From Lachnospiraceae bacterium P6A3 (GTDB lineage Bacteria; Bacillota; Clostridia; Lachnospirales; Lachnospiraceae), in the NCBI GenBank assembly GCA_000702085.1, contig JNKP01000001.1:979693-1043692 (forward strand): a stretch of 64,000 bases of DNA, read 5' to 3'. The notes below the pieces were generated by a model. That model made no database searches. It was not told where the DNA came from and was given only the letters and a program-made list of their open reading frames with translations. Shown here piece by piece: positions 1 to 8,485 of the stretch. The first letter of the stretch is position 1. Each line of letters opens with the position of its first letter. Both the position numbers and the translations under genes were made by a program.

Positions 1-382
1 CTTCGCTTCCCATATGCTGAATGATATTCTTAAGGCCGTTATGCCCTCCGGCGCTTCCCTTTACACGGATCCTTATATGCCCCGTGGGGAGAGCCACATC
101 ATCGGATATCACGATAAGATCGCTTACACCTTCAAGCTTGTAATAATCATTCAGTGCGCGCACCGCTTCTCCGGAAAGATTCATGTAGGTCTGAGGCTTA
201 ACGAGAATAACCTTCTCAGTTCCTATCATTGCCCTCGCGGTGTGTGCTCTGTGCTCCGCTTTCCACGCGCCTGCTCCTATATCAAGATCCTTCGCAAGCC
301 TGGTGATGACATCAAAGCCTACGTTATGTCTTGTGTGTTCATAATCCTTGCCCGGGTTACCGAGTCCGACTATCATCTTCAT
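1..382 (-). CDS. pth: Peptidyl-tRNA hydrolase (3' part beyond window)
   Basis: This reading frame enters at ATG 382 and runs off the left edge, so only about 127 N-terminal codons are visible. The translation begins MKMIVGLGNPGKDYEHTRHN, the Pth signature, with Asn9 and the catalytic His19 in the NVGF context. Further on are KPQTYMNLSG and GSAGGHNGLKNI, both diagnostic of the family. Pth cleaves peptidyl-tRNAs dropped by stalled ribosomes. A GGAG lies 9 nt upstream of the ATG. It is separated from the upstream glgD by a strong terminator, so it has its own promoter. The frame is open to the edge with no sign of damage. Confidence 0.93.
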   Translation of the reverse strand, partial: MKMIVGLGNPGKDYEHTRHNVGFDVITRLAKDLDIGAGAWKAEHRAHTARAMIGTEKVILVKPQTYMNLSGEAVRALNDYYKLEGVSDLIVISDDVALPTGHIRIRVKGSAGGHNGLKNIIQHMGSE

Positions 383-460
383 ATCATAAATCTCCGTTAT
401 TCGGGAATTGTGTCCGTTTATTTATACATGGGTTTTTTATTATAAAGTATTTTTCCGCAT

Positions 461-500
461 AAAAAAAGCCTTTGGCAACGGCGTAAGCGCCCTGCCAAAG
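461..500 (-). terminator. Rho-independent terminator of glgD
   Basis: CTTTGGCA (470-477) pairs with TGCCAAAG (493-500), with an inner GGCG/CGCC. On the minus strand the stem is followed by seven T (461-467). It separates glgD from pth. Confidence 0.85.
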
Positions 501-546
501 ACTTTTTCTTCCCCCTCATCCAGCTTCGTATTTCAGTCCCTGAATG

Positions 547-1668
547 TTACATAACAAACCGTTCTCTTTGTTCCACCACGACTTTGATCCGTCCCCCCTC
601 GCCTCTGTGGACTTCTCCGCCGTTTACGGTACTGTGACTTTCAACGATGCAGTTTTCTATGACGGCATTGTCACCAATATAAACATCGTTGAGGATAATG
701 GAATTTCGGATCACGGTATTGTTTCCGATGTAGCTCGATTTGAAGAGTATCGAGTTCTCTACGCTTCCGTTTACTATACAACCGCTCGATACAAGGGAGT
801 TCTTAAGGCTCGCGCCCGGATTGTATTTTGCGGGAGGAAGGTCATCAACCTTGGAATAAATATTCGGATACTGATTGAAATAATAATCTCTGATCTCTGG
901 ATTGAGGAAATCCATATTGGTCTCAAAATAATCCTCTACCGATGCGATGTTCTTCCAGTAAGAAGTGATCTTGTATCCGAAGATCCTCTTTACGTCTTTG
1001 TATCTTATGATGACGTCTCTTACGAAATCATATCTGTCTTCTTCCGCACACTTCTCGATAACATCGATGAGAAGTCTTCTGCGGATAATGTAGATACCGC
1101 AGGAGATGGTCCTGGTCTTGGGCTGGAGAGGCTTCTCCTCAAATCCCACCACCCTCATCTCTTCGTTCATCATAACGGTACCGTATCTGGACATATCATA
1201 GCCCTCAGGCAGATCCTTGCAGACTACGGTAATATCCGCCTTCTTGTCCACATGATACTCAAGGAGAGTATTGAAATCCATTTTGTAGACGCAGTCGCCG
1301 GGGGCGATTATAACGTAAGGCTCGTGACTTTCCTTGAGAAATCCAAGATTCTGATAAATGGCATCCGCGGTTCCTCTGTACCAGCTGCTGTTGTCGCATG
1401 TCATTGCAGGAGTGAGTACATAAAGTCCGCCCTGTTTACGTCCGAAGTCCCACCACTTGGATGAGTTCAAATGTCTGTTAAGACTTCCGGCATTGTACTG
1501 AGTAAAGACCGCAACCTTCTGAACATGCGAATTGGACATGTTACTGAGGGTAAAGTCTATGCTGCGATAGCTGCCCGCTATAGGCATGGCACAGACCGCC
1601 CTCTTCTGGGACAGCTCAGCCATTCTGTGATTGTTTCCGCCGGCAAGTATTATTCCGATCGCTCTCAT
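547..1668 (-). CDS. glgD: ADP-glucose pyrophosphorylase GlgD subunit (copy 1)
   Basis: This 373-aa protein is the non-identical partner of GlgC in Firmicute ADP-glucose pyrophosphorylase, the committing enzyme of glycogen synthesis. The N-terminal nucleotidyltransferase domain starts MRAIGIILAGGNNHRMAEL, which departs from the GlgC consensus GGQGSRL and suggests a regulatory role. It keeps GTADAIYQN and GDCVYKMDFN. The C-terminal third (about 290-373) carries left-handed beta-helix hexapeptide repeats such as ILFKSSYIGNNTVIRNSI. It begins 10 bp after glgC ends with its own AGGAG, so the two are co-transcribed. A second, diverged glgC-glgD pair lies at 57.7-60.1 kb. Confidence 0.93.
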   Translation of the reverse strand: MRAIGIILAGGNNHRMAELSQKRAVCAMPIAGSYRSIDFTLSNMSNSHVQKVAVFTQYNAGSLNRHLNSSKWWDFGRKQGGLYVLTPAMTCDNSSWYRGTADAIYQNLGFLKESHEPYVIIAPGDCVYKMDFNTLLEYHVDKKADITVVCKDLPEGYDMSRYGTVMMNEEMRVVGFEEKPLQPKTRTISCGIYIIRRRLLIDVIEKCAEEDRYDFVRDVIIRYKDVKRIFGYKITSYWKNIASVEDYFETNMDFLNPEIRDYYFNQYPNIYSKVDDLPPAKYNPGASLKNSLVSSGCIVNGSVENSILFKSSYIGNNTVIRNSIILNDVYIGDNAVIENCIVESHSTVNGGEVHRGEGGRIKVVVEQRERFVM

Positions 1669-1678
1669 ATCCTACTCC

Positions 1679-2947
1679 TTACTCTTCAGCAGTGATAAGG
1701 GTCTTACCGCATCCGAGATAATCATCCTGATAATCATCCTTTGTGGTCACTCCATATACAACGGAGTTCTTGCCTATTCTCACTCCGTCGGGAATAACAC
1801 TTCTTTCTCCGATCGTTACAAGTCCGTCGGTATAGATCTGAGGTGCGGTGTCATTGGGTGCCTCATCTCCGAATCCCATCACCACATTGTTTCCGACCTT
1901 AACGCGTTCGGCAACAATGCCCTTGGTGATATCGCATCCTTCGCCGATCACGGTTTCGTTCATGATTATCGAATCCCTGATCACCGTATTCTTGCCGATC
2001 CTTACGCCGCATCCGATAACGGAGTTGTATACCTTACCGCATATCTCACTTCCGACACCTATGATGCATTTTGATACTTCGGAATCGGGTCCGAAATACT
2101 GAGGCGGCTGAATATCGCTCTTGGTATAGATCTTCCAATACTCTTCATAGAGATTGAACTCGGGAACAATATCAATAAGCTCCATATTGGCCTGCCAGTA
2201 AGAATGAAGAGTTCCTACATCCTTCCAGTACGAATTGAATTCGTATGCATACAGTCCCGCACCTTTGTCTCTGCAATAAGGGATGATGTGCTTACCGAAA
2301 TCAAGACCGGGGAGATCCTTGAGTGCAAGCATTCCCTCTCGTAATGTTTCCCAATTGAAAATATAGATACCCATTGAAGCAAGATTGGAACGGGGATTCT
2401 TGGGCTTTTCTTCAAAGTCTATGATCCTCTTGTCTTCGTCGGTTATCATGATTCCGAATCTGCTTGCTTCTTCAAGGGGAACGGGCATTACGGCAATCGT
2501 AAGATCCGCACCCTTTGCCTTGTGGAAATCAAGCATGACCTCATAATCCATCTTATAAATATGGTCACCGGATAATATCAGAACATAATCGGGATTGTAA
2601 TTCTCGATATATTCCATATTCTGGTAGATCGCATTTGCGGTACCCGAATACCACTCACTTCCCTGAACACTTTCGTAGGGAGGAAGTACGCTTACACCAC
2701 CGATGTTTCTGTCGAGATCCCAGGGAATACCGATACCTATATGGGAGTTAAGCCTGAGGGGCTGATACTGGGTAAGTACGCCTACCGTATCAACACCGGA
2801 GTTGATGCAGTTTGACAGAGGGAAATCGATTATTCTGTATTTTCCTCCGAAAGATACGGCGGGTTTAGCGACTTTGGAGGTGAGAACCCCGAGTCTTGAA
2901 CCCTGTCCGCCTGCCAGAAGCATGGCTATCATTTCTTTTTTTACCAT
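1679..2947 (-). CDS. glgC: Glucose-1-phosphate adenylyltransferase GlgC (copy 1)
   Basis: 422 aa, makes ADP-glucose from ATP and glucose-1-phosphate. The canonical motifs are present: [10 protein letters not shown] near residue 10 (nucleotide binding), [30 protein letters not shown], and the catalytic [11 protein letters not shown]. The C-terminus (about 300-420) is a beta-helix. The start has GGGAGG 9 nt upstream. It heads a glgC-glgD operon on the minus strand. Its active-site motifs look more canonical than those of the second copy at 58878-60086, which reads GDQICKQDY at the same place. About 100 nt of leader precede it downstream of a candidate promoter at 3061-3089. Confidence 0.95.
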   Translation of the reverse strand: MVKKEMIAMLLAGGQGSRLGVLTSKVAKPAVSFGGKYRIIDFPLSNCINSGVDTVGVLTQYQPLRLNSHIGIGIPWDLDRNIGGVSVLPPYESVQGSEWYSGTANAIYQNMEYIENYNPDYVLILSGDHIYKMDYEVMLDFHKAKGADLTIAVMPVPLEEASRFGIMITDEDKRIIDFEEKPKNPRSNLASMGIYIFNWETLREGMLALKDLPGLDFGKHIIPYCRDKGAGLYAYEFNSYWKDVGTLHSYWQANMELIDIVPEFNLYEEYWKIYTKSDIQPPQYFGPDSEVSKCIIGVGSEICGKVYNSVIGCGVRIGKNTVIRDSIIMNETVIGEGCDITKGIVAERVKVGNNVVMGFGDEAPNDTAPQIYTDGLVTIGERSVIPDGVRIGKNSVVYGVTTKDDYQDDYLGCGKTLITAEE

Positions 2948-3060
2948 CTAAAGAGCCTCCCGCTTCAGTACTTGATGAAACTTTTTCAAAAAAATCCGAC
3001 GTTTACGAGAATACGTTTTCTTGTAGTGCTCATCGGACGTTTCGTCTATTTATATAATGT

Positions 3061-3089
3061 ACTATAGCACTATAATCTGAAAAATTGAA
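3061..3089 (-). promoter_or_regulatory. Candidate glgC promoter
   Basis: On the minus strand, TTCAAT (3084-3089), a 17-nt spacer and TATAGT (3061-3066) fit a weak sigma-A promoter. The surrounding 2948-3280 stretch is AT-rich and holds no gene that I can support. Confidence 0.4.
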
Positions 3090-3285
3090 TAGTTTTCGCT
3101 AAAATTATCAAACAATTTATAAAATTTCACATAATTTACTATATTTTGTGGCCATATAGCTTAATATACACAATTCGAAACGCCTTTTATAACGAGCGTT
3201 TCCTGCCGTAAAAATGCTCTCAGGATTCTCCGAAACCCGCATATTTACAGGCTTTGACGCAAAGTCATAACGCCACAGCGCTCAA

Positions 3286-3316
3286 TTGTCAACCTCATGT
3301 ATTTTATGGTTGACAA
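3286..3316 (+). promoter_or_regulatory. BirA-type operator, site 1
   Basis: TTGTCAAC-N15-GTTGACAA, a perfect inverted repeat that extends to 12 bp arms (3283-3294 and 3308-3319). Architecture and spacing match the Firmicute BirA operator (TTGTTAAC-N15-GTTAACAA). It lies about 60 bp upstream of the biotin transporter gene bioY, where BirA repression by biotinyl-AMP would be expected. Confidence 0.85.
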
Positions 3317-3328
3317 TTGTATTTTCTA

Positions 3329-3359
3329 ATGTTAACATCATCATCGTTTGAGTTAACAA
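3329..3359 (+). promoter_or_regulatory. BirA-type operator, site 2
   Basis: ATGTTAAC-N15-GTTAACAA, differing from the classical BirA consensus only in the first base. It lies 12 bp downstream of site 1 and ends 2 bp before the bioY Shine-Dalgarno sequence. Confidence 0.8.
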
Positions 3360-3377
3360 TTCGGAGGTACTACAGAA

Positions 3378-3929
3378 ATGGAAAAAAGTAAACTTACACA
3401 GACGGTATTCATCGGCTTATTCGCAGCTCTCATCGCTGTCTGTTCACAAATACAGATTCCCGGCGCCGTTCCTTTTACATTGCAGACCTTTGCCATCTTT
3501 CTTGCCGCAGGACTTCTCGGAGGCAAAAGAGGCACCATATCGGTTCTCATATATATTCTTCTTGGCGCAATCGGTCTTCCCGTGTTTGCGGGATTCAAAG
3601 GAGGCATAGGTGCACTCTTCGGGACAACGGGCGGATACATAATCGGATTTGTTTTTTCGATGCTTGTCATGTGGCTCTTTGAACATTTTTTCATCAAGGA
3701 AAAAACAAAAAAAATATTCCTTCTCGGAATATCCATGGTAACAGGTCTCATTATATGCTATACCTTCGGCACGGCATGGTTTATCATTGTTTACACCAAT
3801 ACAAAAGAACCGATCGGTATCATCACGGCTCTTTCCTGGTGCGTATTTCCTTTCATCATTCCCGATATCATCAAGATCGTGCTGGCTCTTACTCTGACAT
3901 CAAGACTGAAAAGATATATTCCTTTTTAA
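3378..3929 (+). CDS. bioY: Biotin transporter BioY (ECF S component)
   Basis: 183 aa, hydrophobic, with about six membrane segments. It is the substrate-binding S subunit for biotin uptake and would work with a shared ECF module encoded elsewhere. Family hallmarks are the early AVCSQIQIPGAVPFTLQTFA segment, then FLAAGLLGGKRGTISVLIY and the glycine-rich GFKGGIGALFGTTGGYIIGF. The start is supported by CGGAGG (3361-3366). Two BirA-like operators sit directly upstream, so expression should rise when biotin is scarce. It is a single-gene unit closed by a terminator and convergent with the sensor kinase gene. Confidence 0.95.
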   Translation: MEKSKLTQTVFIGLFAALIAVCSQIQIPGAVPFTLQTFAIFLAAGLLGGKRGTISVLIYILLGAIGLPVFAGFKGGIGALFGTTGGYIIGFVFSMLVMWLFEHFFIKEKTKKIFLLGISMVTGLIICYTFGTAWFIIVYTNTKEPIGIITALSWCVFPFIIPDIIKIVLALTLTSRLKRYIPF

Positions 3930-3936
3930 AATATCA

Positions 3937-3961
3937 GGGGCGGATAATCCGCCCCTTTTTT
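3937..3961 (+). terminator. Terminator of bioY
   Basis: GGGGCGGA-TAA-TCCGCCCC, a perfect 8-bp stem followed by T6. It sits between convergent bioY and the sensor kinase gene. Confidence 0.9.
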
Positions 3962-4961
3962 AAAACATTATCTTAACTGTGGTTCCTTCGCCCTCTTTGG
4001 ATTCTATGGCAATCTCATGCTCGAGTCTTAAGCAAAGCTTCCTGCACAGATATAATCCGATGCCCGTGGATGCTCTTCCGCTTCTTCCGTTGGTTCCGGT
4101 AAAGCCCTTTTCAAAAGCTCTCGGAATTTCCGAAGACTTCATACCCACTCCGTTATCTTCAAGATTCAAAACCTGTCTTCCTGCTTCTTCCGTCAAATAA
4201 AAAGATAACTTCAGATTACGATCCGGCGATGCATATTTAATGCTGTTATCTACTATCTGGCTTACGATAAAGGAAAGCCACTTTCCGTCACTGAGAATCT
4301 TCTTATCGCCCTGCAGCGTGCCGATATCGATGGATGCATGCATGGGGATGAGAGTTTTTCGTCTCTTGGAAATAATTCCTTTTATTATTTCCTCAAGATC
4401 AACTTCTTTGATGAAAAAGTCTTTCTCCACATAAGAGCTTCTCGCATAGAAAAGCGCCTGATCCACATAGCCTTCCAGTCTGTCCAGTTCATCCGCAATC
4501 CCGCTTTCGGATACACTGTCTTCTCCGTGATTTTCAATGATCATCCTTGATGCGGATATGGGAATCTTTATCTCATGAACCCATGTCTCGATATAATCCC
4601 TGTATTCCTCCGAGCCCCTGCGATACTTCGCAACATTTTCGCTCATGGACACTTCGGCTTTCTTAAGCAGAGACCAAAGGCTCTCGCTTTCCTGCGTGCC
4701 CTGATCTTCCAAAACTTCCGACAGCAGATATTTCTTATCCAGTGCTTCGATTCCCGACTGTGCATCATCGAATAGATTTTTCAATTTCCTGTAATCGACG
4801 TACATACATACAAAAAAGGAAAAAGCACATATCGCGGCAACATAGATCATAAGTGCCGTCGATCCTTTTATGGTCATAAGTAATATGTCCGTCGTCACTA
4901 TGATAAACAGACATGCGATCACATGGATAAAGTGTTCTTTTATATATCGGAGAAAATTCAA
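3960..4961 (-). CDS. Sensor histidine kinase, BceS-like (intramembrane-sensing)
   Basis: 333 aa. Two membrane helices (about 12-30 and 35-54) with almost no extracellular loop are typical of intramembrane-sensing BceS/VraG-type kinases, which take their signal from a partner ABC transporter. The phosphoacceptor is in ETWVHEIKIPIS (His129). The ATPase domain shows DNGVGMK and GIGLYLCRKL boxes. The start overlaps the response regulator gene by 4 nt, so translation is coupled. It is the last gene of a transporter-regulator unit. In this family the stimulus is usually a cell-wall-active peptide such as bacitracin, but the specific ligand cannot be read from sequence. Confidence 0.9.
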   Translation of the reverse strand: MNFLRYIKEHFIHVIACLFIIVTTDILLMTIKGSTALMIYVAAICAFSFFVCMYVDYRKLKNLFDDAQSGIEALDKKYLLSEVLEDQGTQESESLWSLLKKAEVSMSENVAKYRRGSEEYRDYIETWVHEIKIPISASRMIIENHGEDSVSESGIADELDRLEGYVDQALFYARSSYVEKDFFIKEVDLEEIIKGIISKRRKTLIPMHASIDIGTLQGDKKILSDGKWLSFIVSQIVDNSIKYASPDRNLKLSFYLTEEAGRQVLNLEDNGVGMKSSEIPRAFEKGFTGTNGRSGRASTGIGLYLCRKLCLRLEHEIAIESKEGEGTTVKIMF

Positions 4962-5671
4962 TTCAGCAGATACCCCATTCCTCTCTTGGTAGTAATGGCA
5001 CCCATGATGCCAATCTGTTCAAGCTTGCCTTTAAGGCGTGTCATGTTAACGGTAAGAGTATTGTCATCCACGAATGCTTCGTTGTCCCAAAGTTCTTCCA
5101 TGATCCTGTCTCTTGATACGATCTTGCCCTGCTGAGAAACAAGCAATTTGAGAATATGGAATTCATTCTTGGTAAGTTCCGTATCTTCTCCGCTTTCAGA
5201 TCTTATTTTCCCCTTTGACATATCAATGGTAAAAGTCAAACCGTCCGCAGTCTTAACTGTCTTCGTATCCGATACGGAAGATGCTGCGGCATAAACTCTT
5301 CTTATGACGTTTTCGATCCTTGCAAGAAGTATCCTTGTGTTAAAAGGCTTGGGAACAAAATCATCCGCACCGTTTTGAATGCTCATAAGTTCCGTAAGTT
5401 CGCTGTTATCGCTGGTGATCATAATGACGGGAACTCCGGTACGTTCCCTGAAAGCCTTACAGATCCTTATCCCGTCAAATCCGGGAAGAGATATATCAAG
5501 CAGCAAAAGTGACAGATCCGCTTCCAATAGCAGATCTGTCATCTTATCTTCACTTATTCCGGCATAACTTTCGGGAGTGATAAACTCCGCTTCGTATCCG
5601 TTTTTTTCAAGAAATATTTTTAATTCGGAACCGATCTTAAGATCATCTTCCAAAATTCCGATTCGGTACAT
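4958..5671 (-). CDS. Response regulator, OmpR family, BceR-like
   Basis: 237 aa. The receiver domain (1-120) has the acidic pocket ILEDD, the phosphorylation site Asp59 in LLLDISLPGFDG, and the conserved Lys in VPKPFNTRILLARI. The winged-helix DNA-binding domain (about 140-237) contains TKNEFHILKLL and DNTLTVNMTRLKGKL. It is encoded between the ABC permease and the kinase on one strand. By analogy with BceR it should activate the adjacent transporter genes, but I did not find a convincing BceR-type operator upstream of the ATPase gene. Confidence 0.92.
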   Translation of the reverse strand: MYRIGILEDDLKIGSELKIFLEKNGYEAEFITPESYAGISEDKMTDLLLEADLSLLLLDISLPGFDGIRICKAFRERTGVPVIMITSDNSELTELMSIQNGADDFVPKPFNTRILLARIENVIRRVYAAASSVSDTKTVKTADGLTFTIDMSKGKIRSESGEDTELTKNEFHILKLLVSQQGKIVSRDRIMEELWDNEAFVDDNTLTVNMTRLKGKLEQIGIMGAITTKRGMGYLLN

Positions 5672-5689
5672 AAGTGCATCTCCATCTTT

Positions 5690-7669
5690 TTATATACCGA
5701 CTATTTTTCTACATCCCTCGTATGTTGTCAAGAAATAGCCGCCATATATAAGTACCATTATGAAAAGAGAAAGCATGATGCCCTGCCCCATATTGATCAT
5801 ACCGATAGAGTTCATGAAGCCCTTTACAAATCTCACTCCGAATACGGTATCGAGGATCGCAAGTGCAAGAGGAAACATGAAGAAAGAAAACACCCTGGTA
5901 AACAAAGCTTTTTTCCGTTCGAATCCGCTCGCTCCGATATTTTTAAGGATCTTAAAATTCGATGCGGAGTCAATGGAATCGGAGAGCATCTTAAGTCCTA
6001 TGATCGCAGCACTTGATATTACAAATACAATACCCAGATACAAAACCACAAATACGATTATTACGGTCATGCCTATGCTGCTTGCTCTGATCTCCTTTTT
6101 GGCAGTGTAGTAAACATCATCGTAAAGCTCGCTCAATATAGCTTCCGTTTTTTCACCCGCTTCCTCGCTCACATAATCTGCGGCTATGAAATTGCTGACC
6201 TGTTTAAGTGTCCGTTCGGGTGAATCGATTACTCTGTCGGGAAGAACAACTATGCCGAGATTGGCTTCCAGTCCCGACATAAGCACGCATTCGGATATTA
6301 CATGATCGTATGCGGGATTAAGACTCGCGCCTGATACGGTAAGTACATTTCCGTCCTCAAGTGCACTGTTTGCAAAAGACCCCATCAGATCGAAATCCAG
6401 GATGAATGCATACTGATCATCCGTCATTTCAAGTCTGTTCCGGTCGTACATATCCTCTATAAGGTTGTAATCCGAAAGACGCATGACTCCGACCATGGAA
6501 TCCCATTCAGCCATCCTGAATGTTTCGGATGCCTCTTCGATATGGTCACCCAGAAGCGTCCTTAAGGTAACTTCCTCTCCCTTATAAATGGGAATCGTAA
6601 TGTAATCCGATGACCACTCTTCCATGGGAATACCATGCTCTTCGAAAAAGCTTTCCGGATCGAGTGAAAACAGATCCATGGTAATATCCACTGGAGTGTG
6701 ATTACCGAGTCTTGCATTAAAATAATTCCTGATGGAAAAACCGGTTGAGAAGAATAAAAGCGCAAGGAATAAAAGCAGTGATATGACCGCCATGGATATG
6801 GATGAACTGTTTACACCTGCAGTGAACTGTCTTACCACGAATGAATTGAGTCCCTTCGTATAAAACTTTCTGCAGGAGGAACCTGCCTTTTGTAAGAATC
6901 CTCCCGCCGAGCGGAAGAATATAAAAGTACATACAAATCCGATGACAACGCATACCATAAAAGATTTCATGGTAAGGTTTTCCGCATAAAAACCCACACG
7001 GATCCAGGCATATACAAGTCCGATAACGGAAACAATAAACAGAGAAAGAGATGCGGATGTATTTCTGATAACTTCCTTCTCATTCTTTTTCGAAGCGGTA
7101 AGAAGATCTATAAGCTTATTTTTCCGGACGGATCTTTTATTGAGCAAAAAGACCACTACATAGATTCCCGCAAAACAAAGAAGCGTTTTAACAAGAGCCT
7201 GTCCTGATATATCGAAGGCAAATCCGGAAAGATCCATTACAAACATCTTTGCCACAATAACGGACAGACACTGTGATGCCACGATGCCGAGGAGTATTCC
7301 AATCACCAGAGAGAAAACTCCGACAATACATGTTTCGTATAAGAGAATTCTCGCCACCTTGGAAGAGCTCATACCGAGAAGCATGTATATACCGAATTCT
7401 TTTTTACGTCTTTTGATCAGGAAATTATTCGCATAGATAATAAGCAGTCCGAATATGATGGCAACGGCTACGGAAACCATTCCGATGACGGTGACGAAAT
7501 TATCAACCGCCACATTGGAAGAACACATGGCTTCTTTCATGATACCCTGGGTGCCCACAGCGTTAAACATATAGAAAATGGTGACGCCCAGTATCAGGGT
7601 AAAGAAATATATGGAATAGTCGCTGCGGCTTTTTTTGATATTCTTAAGAGCTATATCAAACGATCTCAT
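5690..7669 (-). CDS. ABC transporter permease, BceB-like (FtsX family)
   Basis: 659 aa from the preferred start (GGAGGTGAACTTG then ATG at 7669). An in-frame upstream ATG at 7699 lacks a ribosome binding site. Ten or so membrane helices are expected: one at about 15-40, FtsX-like bundles around 50-270, and a C-terminal bundle at 510-655. A large extracellular domain of about 200 residues (roughly 310-510) is typical of BceB permeases that bind peptide antibiotics or their lipid complexes. The gene overlaps the ATPase gene by 14 nt. It likely forms a detoxification and sensing complex with the downstream kinase. Confidence 0.9.
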   Translation of the reverse strand: MRSFDIALKNIKKSRSDYSIYFFTLILGVTIFYMFNAVGTQGIMKEAMCSSNVAVDNFVTVIGMVSVAVAIIFGLLIIYANNFLIKRRKKEFGIYMLLGMSSSKVARILLYETCIVGVFSLVIGILLGIVASQCLSVIVAKMFVMDLSGFAFDISGQALVKTLLCFAGIYVVVFLLNKRSVRKNKLIDLLTASKKNEKEVIRNTSASLSLFIVSVIGLVYAWIRVGFYAENLTMKSFMVCVVIGFVCTFIFFRSAGGFLQKAGSSCRKFYTKGLNSFVVRQFTAGVNSSSISMAVISLLLFLALLFFSTGFSIRNYFNARLGNHTPVDITMDLFSLDPESFFEEHGIPMEEWSSDYITIPIYKGEEVTLRTLLGDHIEEASETFRMAEWDSMVGVMRLSDYNLIEDMYDRNRLEMTDDQYAFILDFDLMGSFANSALEDGNVLTVSGASLNPAYDHVISECVLMSGLEANLGIVVLPDRVIDSPERTLKQVSNFIAADYVSEEAGEKTEAILSELYDDVYYTAKKEIRASSIGMTVIIVFVVLYLGIVFVISSAAIIGLKMLSDSIDSASNFKILKNIGASGFERKKALFTRVFSFFMFPLALAILDTVFGVRFVKGFMNSIGMINMGQGIMLSLFIMVLIYGGYFLTTYEGCRKIVGI

Positions 7670-8426
7670 CAAGTTCACCTCCGAGAACCGTGGTAACATC
7701 GACTATCCTTCTGAAAAAATCCTTTCTGGTTTCATTTTCGTCTTTTACGATCTCGGTAAAGATCTTACCGTCCTTGATAAAAAGAATACGTCCCGCATAG
7801 CTTGCGGAAAATGTATCATGAGTAACCATAAGGATTGTGGAATGTCTCTCTTTGTTTAATTTACCGAGACTTTCCATGAGGGCCTTCGATGATTTGGAAT
7901 CAAGCGCACCGGTAGGTTCATCCGCAAGAACAAGCTCGGGATCCGTTACGACGGCTCTTGCTGCGGCCACGCGCTGTTTTTGTCCTCCGCTCATCTCGTA
8001 AGGAAATTTATCCAGGATATCCCCTATTCCCAAAAGCTTTGCGATATCCTCTATCTTCGAATCGATCTTACCGAGTTCCTCTCCTCTTACGGAAAGAGCA
8101 AGGGAAATATTTTCACGCGCGGTCATGGTATCCAGAAGATTAAAATCCTGGAAAATAAAACCGAGACACTCCGCGCGGAATCTGTCCAGTTCCTTACCCT
8201 TAAGTGTTGCGACATTTTTATCTCTTATAAGAACCCTTCCGGCAGAAAGCGTATCGATGGTGGATATGCAATTAAGGAGCGTTGTTTTACCGCTTCCGCT
8301 CGCACCCATGATTCCTACAAATTCGCCTTCGCTTACGGTAAAGCTTAAGTCGTTTAATGCGGGTGAGATGTTTCCTTTGTTTCCGTAATACTTCTCTGCG
8401 TTTTGTACTTCCAGGATAACTGACAT
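7656..8426 (-). CDS. ABC transporter ATP-binding protein, BceA-like
   Basis: 256 aa. Walker A is GASGSGKTT, the Q-loop is FIFQDFNLL, the signature is MSGGQKQRVAAARA, Walker B is LVLADEPTGALDSK and the H-loop is MVTHD. This is the MacB/LolD-type ATPase subfamily that pairs with BceB permeases. The start has GGAGG 6 nt upstream. It is the first of four genes (ATPase, permease, regulator, kinase). A 9-bp GC-rich hairpin separates it from the upstream DUF4003 gene. Confidence 0.93.
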   Translation of the reverse strand: MSVILEVQNAEKYYGNKGNISPALNDLSFTVSEGEFVGIMGASGSGKTTLLNCISTIDTLSAGRVLIRDKNVATLKGKELDRFRAECLGFIFQDFNLLDTMTARENISLALSVRGEELGKIDSKIEDIAKLLGIGDILDKFPYEMSGGQKQRVAAARAVVTDPELVLADEPTGALDSKSSKALMESLGKLNKERHSTILMVTHDTFSASYAGRILFIKDGKIFTEIVKDENETRKDFFRRIVDVTTVLGGELDEIV

Positions 8427-8443
8427 TTATTCCTCCGAATACC

Positions 8444-8469
8444 GGCCTGCCGTCGTTAACCGGCAGGCC
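8444..8469 (-). other. Strong intercistronic hairpin upstream of the ABC operon
   Basis: GGCCTGCCG (8444-8452) and CGGCAGGCC (8461-8469) form a perfect 9-bp stem. No T-run follows on the minus strand, so it may be an mRNA processing or stability element rather than a classical terminator. Confidence 0.55.
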
Positions 8470-8485
8470 TGCAATTTATTACTTA

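Noticed and set aside
14..445. A plus-strand open frame at the left edge
   Set aside because: It lies antisense to the clear Pth coding sequence and has no recognisable product.
544..1464. A long plus-strand open frame of about 300 codons opposite glgD
   Set aside because: It is the antisense shadow of a well-recognised GlgD gene; it lacks a ribosome binding site and family motifs.
2994..3038. Transcription attenuator in the glgC leader
   Set aside because: Only a 5-6 bp stem with a 33-nt loop precedes the T-run; too weak to support.
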